Positions 1-9,941 of a stretch of 64,000 nt of DNA are shown one piece after another. Source of the stretch: Methylobacterium sp. UNC378MF (GTDB lineage: Bacteria; Pseudomonadota; Alphaproteobacteria; Rhizobiales; Beijerinckiaceae); contig NZ_FMWU01000005.1 in the NCBI RefSeq assembly GCF_900103195.1, forward strand, positions 186,001 to 250,000. Direction: 5' to 3'. The translations under genes were made by a program, and so were the position numbers. The notes beneath the pieces are model-generated. The model made no database searches. It worked only from the letters and a program-made list of their open reading frames with translations, and was not told where the DNA came from. Within the stretch, counting starts at the first letter, position 1; every line of letters begins with the position of its first letter.

Positions 1-45
1 TCCGGCACGTGGGATTAAAGGGCCGCTGCCCCGCGTTCGCACCTT

Positions 46-693
46 ATGGCATCGGACAAGAACAAGCGCCCGGACCTCCTCGACCTGCTGGTGCCGCTGC
101 GGCGCTACGCCCGATCGCTCACCCGCGACACGCTGCGGGCCGACGATCTCGTCCATGACACGCTGGTGCGCGCCCTGGAGATGCAGGGCACGCTCCGGCC
201 CAACACCAACCTGCGCACCTGGATGATGACGGTGCTGCACAACGCCTTCATCGACGAGCAGCGCCGCAGGCAGGTCGAGGCGCGGCACGCCGACACACTG
301 GTGCGGATGACCGAGGACATGGCGCCGCCGGCCCAGGAGGGACAGGTGCGCTTGGCCCAGATCCGGCAGGCCTTCCTCAGGCTGCCGGAGGAGCAGCGCG
401 CCGCGCTCCACCTCGTCACCCTGGAGGGCATGGCGTACGCCGACGCGGCGGACGTGCTCGGAATCCCGATCGGCACGCTGATGTCCCGTCTCGGCCGCGG
501 CCGCGCGGCCCTGCGGGCCTTCGAGGAGGGAACGCGAACCGATCGGACCTCCGGCGAGGCGGAGCCCCCCCGGCCAGCCGAGCGGACATCCGAGACGCGG
601 CGCGGGCCGCCCTCCGCCCTTCGGCTGGTCGTGTCCGACGAACCGAAGGGCCGGTCCGCCTGGCCCCTTCGACGCGCTGTCGGAGAGGATTGA
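46..693 (+). CDS. ECF-family RNA polymerase sigma factor
   Basis: 215 aa. Directs RNA polymerase to a stress-type regulon and is presumably held inactive by the membrane protein encoded next. Sigma region 2 is visible around residues 14-60 (YARSLTRDTLRADDLVHDTL), and region 4 with its helix-turn-helix around 105-160 (ALHLVTLEGMAYADAADVLGIP, then TLMSRLGRGR). There is no region 3, as expected for the ECF group. The last 55 residues form a Pro/Arg/Glu-rich tail that is not part of the sigma fold. The spacing and ADDLV motif are typical of alphaproteobacterial ECF factors paired with zinc-free anti-sigma factors. The regulon cannot be read from the sequence. Confidence 0.9.
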   Translation: MASDKNKRPDLLDLLVPLRRYARSLTRDTLRADDLVHDTLVRALEMQGTLRPNTNLRTWMMTVLHNAFIDEQRRRQVEARHADTLVRMTEDMAPPAQEGQVRLAQIRQAFLRLPEEQRAALHLVTLEGMAYADAADVLGIPIGTLMSRLGRGRAALRAFEEGTRTDRTSGEAEPPRPAERTSETRRGPPSALRLVVSDEPKGRSAWPLRRAVGED

Positions 694-794
694 GGGCGAG
701 GTTGATGAAGGACCGGCACCCGAGGGCGCCGGTGGCGACTGACGATTGCGACCGGCGGATCGCCTCCGGGCACGCTGGATTCGAGGACTTCACG

Positions 795-1559
795 ATGATC
801 GATCCGATCACAGATGACGATCTCATCGGCTTCGTCGACGGGCAGATCGACCCGATGCGCCGTCTCGACGTCGAGGCCCATCTGGCAGCCAACCCCGAGG
901 CGGCGGCCCGGGTGATGGCCGAGATGCACGATCGCGATGCCCTGCGGGCCTGTTTCGAGCCCGTTCCGGAGCCCGGGCCGGACCGGAACGTGATCCTGGC
1001 GCGCCGCTTCGACCGGAACCTGCGCTGGCGCCGCGTCGCCTCGCGCCTGAAGCGGGCCGCCGCCATCGCGGTGCTCGTGGGCGCGGGCTGGCTCGCCCAT
1101 GACGAGATCGGCCGGTTCGGCGTTCCCGATACCCTGGCGGCAACGCCGGATCCGGCACTGATCGCGGATGCCCGGCAGGCTCGGGCCGTGGCGCAGCTGC
1201 GCAAGAGCATCGGTGGTCAGGCCGACGGACCGGTCTACGATCGGGAGCGCCTCCGCTCTGTGACCGGGATCGATCTTCCGGCCCTGCCCGACGGCTGGCG
1301 GGTCCGCGACATTCAGGTCTTCCCCGCCCGGCACGGCACTGGGATCGAGGTCGCCCTCGAGGCCGGACATTTCGGCGAGGCGTCGCTGTTCGCCACCCGC
1401 GGCATCCGCGGCGGGCCGACGACACTTTCCGGTTCGGATGACGGCGACGTCGTCGCGTGGAACGCGGGCGACACCGCCTACGCCCTGAGCGGCCCGCGGA
1501 GCGACGCGGAACTGCGGCAGGCGGCGAGCCTGCTCGGCGCCGGTCCGGCGATCCGCTGA
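795..1559 (+). CDS. Transmembrane anti-sigma factor
   Basis: 254 aa from the ATG at 795, which has GAGG upstream. The frame stays open to a TTG at 690 and an ATG at 705, so a start coupled to the sigma gene stop is possible. The cytosolic N-terminus (DDDLIGFVDGQIDP, residues 7-20) resembles the anti-sigma domain of RskA/RseA-like proteins, without a Cys/His zinc motif. One membrane segment lies near residues 86-102 (KRAAAIAVLVGAGWLA). The remaining 150 residues would be periplasmic. Position directly behind an ECF sigma gene supports a sigma/anti-sigma pair. The signal it senses is unknown. Confidence 0.8.
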   Translation: MIDPITDDDLIGFVDGQIDPMRRLDVEAHLAANPEAAARVMAEMHDRDALRACFEPVPEPGPDRNVILARRFDRNLRWRRVASRLKRAAAIAVLVGAGWLAHDEIGRFGVPDTLAATPDPALIADARQARAVAQLRKSIGGQADGPVYDRERLRSVTGIDLPALPDGWRVRDIQVFPARHGTGIEVALEAGHFGEASLFATRGIRGGPTTLSGSDDGDVVAWNAGDTAYALSGPRSDAELRQAASLLGAGPAIR

Positions 1560-1622
1560 CCGCGCGCTGAAGCCTCCTCGGGCCCCTCGACAGGGCGCCC
1601 CGGCGGGTGCGAAAGATCGGCC

Positions 1623-2051
1623 ATGCGGGCCGCGGATTCAGCACGGGACGATGACGGGCTCGCTGCCCTGTTCGAGGCCGCCCGCGCGGTGCGCGCGCGG
1701 GCCCACGCACCCTATTCCCGTTTCCCGGTCGGTGCGGCACTCCGCGACGAGCGCGGCGCGATCCATGCCGGCTGCAACGTCGAGAACGCTGCCTACCCCG
1801 TCGGGACCTGCGCGGAGGCCGGCGCGATTGCCGCCATGGTGGCGGCCGGAGGCCGGCGCATCGCGGCGATCCTGGTCTGCGGCGACGGCATCGGCCTGGT
1901 GACGCCCTGCGGCGCCTGCCGCCAGCGCATTCGTGAATTCGCCGGGCCCGCCACGCCGATCCACGCCGCCGGACCGGACGGCGTCGCCCGCACCTTCACC
2001 CTTGCGGAGCTGCTGCCGGAATCCTTCGGACCGGAGACGCTGGGTGAGTGA
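1623..2051 (+). CDS. cdd: Cytidine deaminase
   Basis: 142 aa, the usual length of the tetrameric form. Hydrolytically deaminates cytidine and deoxycytidine to uridine and deoxyuridine in pyrimidine salvage. The zinc signature is complete: C63-A-E65 (proton shuttle Glu) and P-C96-G-A-C99; the substrate loop GCNVENAAYPVG precedes it. After CAE this protein has A where R is common (CAER in many homologues), a small deviation. First gene of a salvage operon: its stop overlaps the next start by 8 nt. Confidence 0.93.
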   Translation: MRAADSARDDDGLAALFEAARAVRARAHAPYSRFPVGAALRDERGAIHAGCNVENAAYPVGTCAEAGAIAAMVAAGGRRIAAILVCGDGIGLVTPCGACRQRIREFAGPATPIHAAGPDGVARTFTLAELLPESFGPETLGE

Positions 2052-2868
2052 GTTGGCCGCCCGCGACGCCCTGCGCGCCGCCGGTTTCGCGGGGCCCTTT
2101 TCCTGCGCGGTTGTGACCGGCACCGGGCTGGGCGGCATCGCGGACGCTCTCACGGATTCGGCCACCCTCGCCTATGCGGCGATCCCGGGTTTTCCCGGGC
2201 CGGGCGTCAGCGGCCATGGCGGCCGGCTGCACCGCGGCCGCCTCGCGGGGCGGTCGGTCCTGATCTTCGAGGGACGGGCCCACGCCTACGAGCGGGGCGA
2301 TCCGGCGGTGATGCGGGTGCCGCTCGCCTGCGCCCGGCATCTCGGCGCCCGGCGCTTGCTGCTCACCAACGCGTCCGGATCGCTGCGGCCTGCGACCGCG
2401 CCCGGCAGCCTCGTGCTGCTCTCCGACCACATCAACCTCTCCGGCTTGAACCCGCTGATCGGCGAAGCGAGCGACGCCCGCTTCGTGCCGATGACCGAGG
2501 CCTACGACCCGGATCTGCGGGTGCGGCTCCGGGCGGCGGCCGAGGCCTGCGGCGTGCCCCTGGAGGAGGGGGTCTACGCATGGTTCTCGGGGCCGAGCTT
2601 CGAGACACCCGCGGAGGTCCGGATGGCCGGCATCCTGGGTGCCGACCTCGTGGGCATGTCCACGGTGCCCGAGGTGATCCTCGCCCGGTTCCTCGACCTG
2701 CCGGTGGCGGCGGTCTCGGTGGTGACCAACCTCGCGGCCGGCATCGCCGGCGGCGCGCCGCACCACGCGGAGACGAAGGCGGTGGCGGCCCGGGCCGCGG
2801 AGGATCTTGGCCGGTTGGTCGGGGCCTTCGTGGCCGGCCTGCCCGACGGAGAGACAGCCTATGACTGA
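2044..2868 (+). CDS. punA: Purine-nucleoside phosphorylase (trimeric, PunA type)
   Basis: 274 aa from the GTG at 2044, which overlaps the cdd stop by 8 nt. Starting further upstream would add residues without resemblance to the family. Phosphorolyses inosine and guanosine (and deoxy forms) to base plus (deoxy)ribose-1-phosphate. Motifs: phosphate-binding TGTGLG (25-30), TNASGSL near 108-114, GPSFETPAE (183-191) and VGMSTVPE (203-210), all characteristic of the trimeric low-molecular-weight class rather than hexameric DeoD. Translationally coupled to genes on both sides. Confidence 0.9.
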   Translation: MSELAARDALRAAGFAGPFSCAVVTGTGLGGIADALTDSATLAYAAIPGFPGPGVSGHGGRLHRGRLAGRSVLIFEGRAHAYERGDPAVMRVPLACARHLGARRLLLTNASGSLRPATAPGSLVLLSDHINLSGLNPLIGEASDARFVPMTEAYDPDLRVRLRAAAEACGVPLEEGVYAWFSGPSFETPAEVRMAGILGADLVGMSTVPEVILARFLDLPVAAVSVVTNLAAGIAGGAPHHAETKAVAARAAEDLGRLVGAFVAGLPDGETAYD

Positions 2869-3592
2869 CCCCGAAGCCGGCGCAATCGCCCGTCGCGCCC
2901 TGCCGCTCCTCGACCTCACCGATCTCGGCGAGACCTGCACCGAGACGAAGATCGACGTCCTCTGCCGGGACGCGAAGCGCGGCGGGGTCGCGGCGATCTG
3001 CGTCTGGCCGCGTTTCGTCGAACAGGGCGCGCGGGCGCTCGCCGGGACCGGCATCCGGACCGCCACGGTGATCAACTTTCCGAAGGGCGACGAGGATTGC
3101 GCCCGCGCCACCGACGACACCGCCGAGGCCCTGCGCGACGGCGCGGACGAGATCGACCTCGTCCTGCCCTACCGAGCCCTTTTGCGGGGTGAGGCGGCAA
3201 TCGCCCGCGACATGGTCGAGGCCGTGCGCGACACCTGCGGGTCCGCGATCCTCAAGGTGATCCTGGAGACGGGCGAACTCGCCGATCCCGAACGGATCCG
3301 GCAGGCCTGCCGGATCGCCCTCGAGGCCGGCGCCGATTTCCTGAAGACCTCCACGGGCAAGAGCCCAGTCTCGGCTACGCCGGAGGCGGCCGAGGCGATG
3401 CTGACCGAGATCCGCGCGAGCGGTCGCCCCGCGGGCCTGAAGGTCTCCGGCGGCCTGCGCAGCGTTGCCGACGCCGCCACCTATCTCGCCCTGGCCGACC
3501 GGATCATGGGCTCCGGCTGGGTGAGCCCCAAGACCTTTCGTCTCGGGGCGAGCAGCCTGTTCGAGACCCTGATCCAGGCCCGGGAGCTGTGA
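2861..3592 (+). CDS. deoC: Deoxyribose-phosphate aldolase
   Basis: 243 aa. Cleaves 2-deoxyribose-5-phosphate to acetaldehyde and glyceraldehyde-3-phosphate. Class I aldolase residues are present: Schiff-base K162 in FLKTSTG, second catalytic lysine K194 in GLKVSGG, and D99 in DEIDLVLPY. The ATG at 2861 follows GGAGAG and overlaps the preceding stop by 8 nt; a longer in-frame start at 2807 would lie inside the neighbouring gene and add nothing family-like. No phosphopentomutase (deoB), which would link phosphorylase products to this enzyme, is seen in the window. Confidence 0.94.
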   Translation: MTDPEAGAIARRALPLLDLTDLGETCTETKIDVLCRDAKRGGVAAICVWPRFVEQGARALAGTGIRTATVINFPKGDEDCARATDDTAEALRDGADEIDLVLPYRALLRGEAAIARDMVEAVRDTCGSAILKVILETGELADPERIRQACRIALEAGADFLKTSTGKSPVSATPEAAEAMLTEIRASGRPAGLKVSGGLRSVADAATYLALADRIMGSGWVSPKTFRLGASSLFETLIQAREL

Positions 3593-4893
3593 GCGTGCGG
3601 CTGCCGCAGGAAACAATCCGGGCCAAGCGCGACGGGCTTGCCCTCGATCCGGAGGCGATCGAAACGTTTGTCCGCGGCCTCACCGACGGCGGGGTGGGAG
3701 AGGGACAGGCGGCGGCTTTCGCCATGGCGGTCTTCTTCCGCGGGCTGTCGCTGCCGGAACGGGTGGCGCTGACCCGCGCCATGGCGGAATCGGGCCGCGT
3801 CCTCACCTGGGACCTGCCCGGGCCGGTCCTCGACAAGCACTCGACCGGTGGCATCGGCGATGCGGTGAGCCTGCCGCTCGCTCCGATGGTGGCGGCCTGC
3901 GGCGGCTACGTGCCGATGATCTCCGGGCGCGGCCTCGGCCATACCGGCGGGACGCTGGACAAGCTCGGCAGCATCCCGGGCTACGACGCGACGCCGGGGC
4001 TCGACGCGTTCCGCCGGGTCGTCAAAGAGATCGGCTGTGCGATCATCGGCCAGACTGCCGATCTCGCCCCGGCCGACCGGCGCCTCTACGCGATCCGCGA
4101 TGTCACCGGCACGGTCGAGTCGCGTGACCTGATCACCGCCTCGATCCTGTCGAAGAAGCTCGCCGCCGGGCTCGACGGGCTGGTGATGGACGTGAAGCAG
4201 GGCTCCGGCGCCTTCATGGAGAGCGTGGCGGAAGCGCGGGCGCTGGCTGAGAGCATCGTCACGGTGGCGGAGGGCGCCGGCCTGCGGACGGCCGCGCTGA
4301 TCACCGACATGGACGCGCCGCTGGCCAGTGCGGCCGGCAACGCCGTCGAGGTCGCCTACGCGATCGACTACCTGACGGGTGCGCGCCGCGAGCCGCGCTT
4401 CCACGCGGTCACGGTGGCGCTGGGCGCGGAGATGCTGGTTGTCGGCGGTCTGGCGCCGGACCGCGACAGCGCCGCGGAGCGACTGGAGGAGGCCCTCGCG
4501 TCGGGCCGGGCGGCCGAATGTTTCGCCCGTATGGTCGCGGCTCTCGGCGGGCCGGGTGACCTTTTGAAGAAGCCCGCCTCACATCTGCCCGCCGCGCCGG
4601 TGCGGCGTCCGGTTCGTCAGGACGGAACCGTCGCGGGCGTTGCGACGCGGGCTCTGGGTTTGGCGGTGATCGGACTCGGGGGCGGCCGAACCCGGCCGGA
4701 GGACCCGATCGATCCGCGCGTCGGCTTCACGGATCTTGCCGCTCCCGGCGCATCCGGCGGCCTGCTCGGGATCGTCCACGCCGCCGATGAGGCCGGCGCG
4801 GATCGCGCCGAGGCCGCGTTGCGGGCTGCCTACCGCATGGGCGAGGCGCCGGTCGGCCGGCCGGCGGTCATCGAGCGCGTGGCCGGATCATAG
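3589..4893 (+). CDS. deoA: Thymidine phosphorylase
   Basis: 434 aa. Phosphorolyses thymidine/deoxyuridine to base and deoxyribose-1-phosphate. Family motifs: KHSTGGIGD (83-91, phosphate binding) and SGRGLGHTGGTLDKL (112-126, the thymidine/pyrimidine phosphorylase signature), followed by K/S residues in LSKKLAAGLDGLVMDVK. The GTG start overlaps the deoC stop in a GTGA tetranucleotide. With cdd, punA and deoC it completes a set that funnels nucleosides into bases and central carbon. No repressor gene of the DeoR/CytR type is adjacent. Confidence 0.94.
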   Translation: MSVRLPQETIRAKRDGLALDPEAIETFVRGLTDGGVGEGQAAAFAMAVFFRGLSLPERVALTRAMAESGRVLTWDLPGPVLDKHSTGGIGDAVSLPLAPMVAACGGYVPMISGRGLGHTGGTLDKLGSIPGYDATPGLDAFRRVVKEIGCAIIGQTADLAPADRRLYAIRDVTGTVESRDLITASILSKKLAAGLDGLVMDVKQGSGAFMESVAEARALAESIVTVAEGAGLRTAALITDMDAPLASAAGNAVEVAYAIDYLTGARREPRFHAVTVALGAEMLVVGGLAPDRDSAAERLEEALASGRAAECFARMVAALGGPGDLLKKPASHLPAAPVRRPVRQDGTVAGVATRALGLAVIGLGGGRTRPEDPIDPRVGFTDLAAPGASGGLLGIVHAADEAGADRAEAALRAAYRMGEAPVGRPAVIERVAGS

Positions 4894-5024
4894 ATCCGTC
4901 TCTGAGCGGCAGTTCGGCCCCTCCCGCAGAGGGGGGAGGAGCGCGCAAGTCGATGGCGTTCAGCCGACGGTGCAGGACGTCGGCGCCTTTACGGGGGCAA
5001 CAAGCGGGCGAGTGCCCGTCGGCC

Positions 5025-5345
5025 TCACCAGCGGCCGTGGCCGTGGCGATGGCCCCAGCCACCGTGATGATGGTGACGCGGCCCGAAACCGTGGTGGCGC
5101 CAGCCATAGTGGTGGCCGCGCCCCCAGCCGCCGTGATGGTGATGGTGCGGGCCGAAGCCGCGATGTCCCCAGCCGCCGTGGCCGTGGCCGTGGCCGTACC
5201 CGTACTGGACGGTGTGGATGTCGCTGGAGCCCGGCTGCAGCCCGGCGTCTCGGCTGAGGGGGGCGGCCATGGCGGGCGCCGCGAAGGCGAGGCCGCCGAA
5301 GGCCAGGGCGGCGGCCAGGCTATTCCGTACGGTCTTGGTGAACAT
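5025..5345 (-). CDS. Secreted histidine/glycine-rich small protein
   Basis: 106 aa. An N-terminal signal peptide (hydrophobic core LAAALAFGGLAFAAPAMA, cleavage expected after AMA) is followed by a tail with 21 histidines, arranged in two imperfect copies of a unit G-F-G-P-x-H4/5-G-G-W-G. The tail has no Cys. The composition suggests binding of Ni, Zn or Cu in the periplasm, but that is inference. Nearby genes give no clue: the deo operon converges on it and a methyltransferase lies upstream on the same strand. Not assigned to a named family. Confidence 0.75.
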   Translation of the reverse strand: MFTKTVRNSLAAALAFGGLAFAAPAMAAPLSRDAGLQPGSSDIHTVQYGYGHGHGHGGWGHRGFGPHHHHHGGWGRGHHYGWRHHGFGPRHHHHGGWGHRHGHGRW

Positions 5346-5453
5346 CGGCGTTCTCCTGTTCCACGCCGGGCGCGCTGGGCATCCGGCCGTGTCTCAGGTG
5401 TGCGCCCTTTGAGTTGACGCAATTGTGAGCTGTTCGCTCAGGCCGTGTTCAGC

Positions 5454-6092
5454 TCAGGGACGGCGATAGACCCACACCCGCGCCGGCGGCAGGTTCAGCC
5501 AGACCCGACTGGAACGGTCGGCAGTGTAGCTGCCGGCCTCGCACCGTGCCGGGATCGGCGGCACGACCGCGTAGGTGAACTGCACGAACGGTGCGCCCGG
5601 CCGCATCAGGTCGTGGGCGGTGTTGAGCAGGTCCAGCCGCTGCTCCAGCGGCTTGGTGAACAGCGGCAGGCTCGAGATCGTCGCGGCCGCGGGCTGCGTC
5701 AGCACGTCCTTCAGGCTCGCGCGCATGTTGTAGGCGTCGCCCTGGATCACCTGGACGCCCGGGAAACGGTGGGTCAGAAGGCGGCAGAAATCGGGGTTGA
5801 ATTCCACGAGGATCAGCCGCTCCGGCGCGACGCCGCGCCGGATCAGCGCCTCGGTCACCGGTCCGGTACCGGGACCGAGTTCGACCACCGGCCCTTCCAG
5901 CCGCGGGTCGACATAGGCGGCCATGGTCCGCGCGAGCATCTTGCCCGACGGCGTCACGGCGCCGGTGACGAGGGGACGCTCGAACCACGAGCGCAGGAAC
6001 CGCGCTTCATCCTCCAGGGGGTCGCGCCGCGGCCCGAAAATCGCGCTCCTGCCGGCAGGAGCCTTCGCGTTGGGACGGCGGAGCGGCGGCAA
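5454..6092 (-). CDS. Class I SAM-dependent methyltransferase, PmtA-like
   Basis: 212 aa. The SAM-binding motif I is VVELGPGTG (69-77), followed by the acidic end of strand 2 in LILVEFNPDF and GDAYNMR; this arrangement resembles phospholipid N-methyltransferases (PmtA) and KsgA-like proteins. The family methylates phosphatidylethanolamine towards phosphatidylcholine in many Rhizobiales. The ending RVWVYRR is typical of the same group. An rRNA or other small-molecule substrate cannot be excluded, so no symbol is given. It stands alone, with a gap of about 140 nt from dnaJ on the same strand. Confidence 0.75.
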   Translation of the reverse strand: MPPLRRPNAKAPAGRSAIFGPRRDPLEDEARFLRSWFERPLVTGAVTPSGKMLARTMAAYVDPRLEGPVVELGPGTGPVTEALIRRGVAPERLILVEFNPDFCRLLTHRFPGVQVIQGDAYNMRASLKDVLTQPAAATISSLPLFTKPLEQRLDLLNTAHDLMRPGAPFVQFTYAVVPPIPARCEAGSYTADRSSRVWLNLPPARVWVYRRP

Positions 6093-6232
6093 GTCCTGGA
6101 TTCCTTGATGCCGAATGAGAATGAAAGGCTAAAGAACGGCGCTGTCTTACAGTCAAGCCGGCGCCGCGCCTAGGGTATGCAAGCCACGCCGGCCGCTTGC
6201 ATAACAGGTCTTCCCGGGTTTCGGATCCGGCC

Positions 6233-7381
6233 TCATGGCCGGACCGCGCTTCCGAAAAAGTCCCGAACCTTCGAGAAGAAGCCCGCGGATTCGGGATGAT
6301 TCTCCGGAGAGGCGGACTGATCGAACTCCTGGAGCAGCTCGCGCTGTCGTTTGGTCAGGTTCTGCGGGGTCTCGACGAAGACCTGGATGTAGAGGTCGCC
6401 GACCTCCCGCGAGCGGAGCACCGGCATGCCCTTGCCCTTGATGCGGAACTGCTTGGCGGTCTGCGTGCCGGAGGGAATTCGCACCTGGGTCTGCGAGCCG
6501 TCGATCACCGGCACGGTGATCTCGCCCGACAGCGCGGCGGTGACCATCGAGATCGGCACACGGCAGAACAGGTCGGCGCCGTCGCGCTGGAAGAACTCGT
6601 GCTGCTTGATGGACAGGAAGACGTAGAGGTCCCCCGCCGGGCCACCGCGCAGCCCGCTCTCGCCCTCGCCGGCGAGCCGGATGCGCAGGCCGTCATCGAC
6701 ACCCGCCGGCACGTTGATCGAGAGGGTGCGTTCGCGGTTGACCCGGCCCGCGCCCTGGCAGGCCGTGCAGGGATCGTCGACGATCTCGCCGCGGCCATGG
6801 CAGTTCGGACACGTGCGTTCGATGGCGAAGAAGCCCTGCGCCGCCCGGACCCGGCCGTAGCCGGCGCAGGTCGGGCAGGTGCGCGGCTTCGACCCGGGCT
6901 TGGCGCCGGAACCGTCGCAGGCCTCGCAGGTCACCGAAGTCGGGATCTTGATGGTCTCGGCCTTGCCGGTGAAGGCCTCCTCCAGGGTGATCTCGAGATT
7001 GTAGCGCAGGTCGGCCCCGCGCTCGCGCCCCGGCGCACCGCCGCGTCCACCCCGGGCGCCACCGGCGCTGCGGCCGTCGCCGAAGAAATTGTCGAAGATG
7101 TCCGACATGAAGTCGCCGAACTCGTTGCCGAATCCGGGGCCGCCGCCCCCGCCCTGGCTGAAGGCCGCGTGGCCGAACCGGTCGTAGGCGGCGCGCTTCT
7201 GGCCGTCGGAGAGGCACTGATAGGCCTCGTTGATCTCCTTGAACTTGATCTCGGCGTCCTTGTCGCCGGGATTGCGGTCGGGATGATAGGTCATCGCGAG
7301 CTTGCGGAAGGCGACCTTCATCTCGCCTTCCGACGCGGTCTTGGTGACCCCCAGGATCTCGTAATAGTCCCGCTTCGACAT
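6233..7381 (-). CDS. dnaJ: Chaperone protein DnaJ
   Basis: 382 aa, full length. J domain at residues 1-70 with the HPD tripeptide (YHPDRNPG), a Gly-rich linker (about 75-125), then four CxxCxGxG zinc repeats: [24 protein letters not shown] and CTACQGAG. The two C-terminal beta domains follow. Stimulates the DnaK ATPase and delivers clients. It lies downstream of dnaK on the same strand but is separated by 255 nt that contain a likely terminator and a palindromic element, so its expression may not depend only on the dnaK promoter. Confidence 0.97.
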   Translation of the reverse strand: MSKRDYYEILGVTKTASEGEMKVAFRKLAMTYHPDRNPGDKDAEIKFKEINEAYQCLSDGQKRAAYDRFGHAAFSQGGGGGPGFGNEFGDFMSDIFDNFFGDGRSAGGARGGRGGAPGRERGADLRYNLEITLEEAFTGKAETIKIPTSVTCEACDGSGAKPGSKPRTCPTCAGYGRVRAAQGFFAIERTCPNCHGRGEIVDDPCTACQGAGRVNRERTLSINVPAGVDDGLRIRLAGEGESGLRGGPAGDLYVFLSIKQHEFFQRDGADLFCRVPISMVTAALSGEITVPVIDGSQTQVRIPSGTQTAKQFRIKGKGMPVLRSREVGDLYIQVFVETPQNLTKRQRELLQEFDQSASPENHPESAGFFSKVRDFFGSAVRP

Positions 7382-7444
7382 CCCGCCCTCAGGTGCCTTC
7401 TCGTCCCGGCCCGACCTCGGATCGCGACGCTTCTAACATCGAGT

Positions 7445-7560
7445 CGTCATTCCGGGGCGCGGCCGACGAGCCCGGAATCCAGATGCGACGACGGCGCGGA
7501 AGCGCGATCTGTCGGCCGATCGTGGATTTCGGGCTCCGCTTCGCATTCCCGGAATGACGG
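7445..7560. repeat. Imperfect inverted-repeat element (CATTCCGGG family)
   Basis: A 116-nt element between dnaK and dnaJ. Its ends are inverted copies: CGTCATTCCGGG at the left and CCCGGAATGACG at the right. A second arm pair lies just inside (GAGCCCGGAATCC against GGATTTCGGGCTC). It would fold into one long hairpin. Non-coding, no transposase; it resembles dispersed palindromic elements seen in many Rhizobiales. A lone CATTCCGG half-arm also occurs near 9785. Confidence 0.7.
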
Positions 7561-7581
7561 AGCTTCTGAATACGCTGCCCA

Positions 7582-7614
7582 CGCAAAGGCGGGGCCGGAT
7601 TGCTCCGGCCCCGC
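7582..7614 (-). terminator. Probable rho-independent terminator of dnaK
   Basis: A perfect 11-bp GC-rich stem (GCGGGGCCGGA, 7589-7599, with TCCGGCCCCGC, 7604-7614) and a TTGC loop lies 22 nt past the dnaK stop. Read on the minus strand the stem is followed by CTTTGCGT, a weak U-tract. Position and stem strength support termination of most dnaK transcripts. Confidence 0.7.
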
Positions 7615-7636
7615 GCGGTCTTAACAGAACCGCGCC

Positions 7637-9550
<1,914 letters not shown>

Positions 9551-9941
9551 GGTGGGATCCCTCTTTTCGTCGCGTTCAAGCAGACCGCCGAGCCCCGAAG
9601 CAGCTCGGCCCATGGCGGTGTACGGGGGTGATGTGAGTATGGGACCCGGGCCGGATCAAGGGCCGTGAACGGCTGAAACCCAGCGCGCAATCCCGCGTCG
9701 AGGGCGATATAAGAACCCCGTTCCGGGCTCGCAAGGCGAAGCCTGCGCGGCGGGGGCGCCGTCCGGAATCGCGCCATCTCCTTGTCATTCCGGCAGGATC
9801 TCGCCGCAGGCCACCCATCTGCCGGGTGGCGTGGCTGCATTTTGTTGCTCCGCTGCCACGTCGGCGCCATCGACGACGTGTTAACGTTTCGACAAGGGGT
9901 TGCGCGTGGCCCCGCCACTTCGTGCCCCTTCGTAGAGTCCG
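9551..9941. other. Intergenic region between divergent dnaK and an exported-protein gene
   Basis: 391 nt without a gene. It holds the dnaK leader and its RpoH promoter, and a solitary CATTCCGG half-repeat near 9785. The right end must contain the promoter of the gene starting at 9942, but I see no clear consensus there. Confidence 0.6.
9704..9735 (-). promoter_or_regulatory. RpoH (sigma-32) heat-shock promoter of dnaK
   Basis: On the minus strand, CTTG (9732-9735) is followed after exactly 18 nt by CTTATATCG (from 9713 downward). This matches the alphaproteobacterial RpoH consensus CTTG-N17/18-CYTATNT. The predicted start near 9700 would give a leader of roughly 150 nt before the dnaK ATG. 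Confidence 0.75.

Noticed and set aside
105-1370. A 421-codon minus-strand frame opposite the sigma/anti-sigma genes
   Set aside because: Shadow frame: it spans two genes with clear motifs on the plus strand and resembles no family.
6197-7624. A 475-codon plus-strand frame opposite dnaJ
   Set aside because: Antisense of the strongly conserved dnaJ; no family-like motifs of its own.
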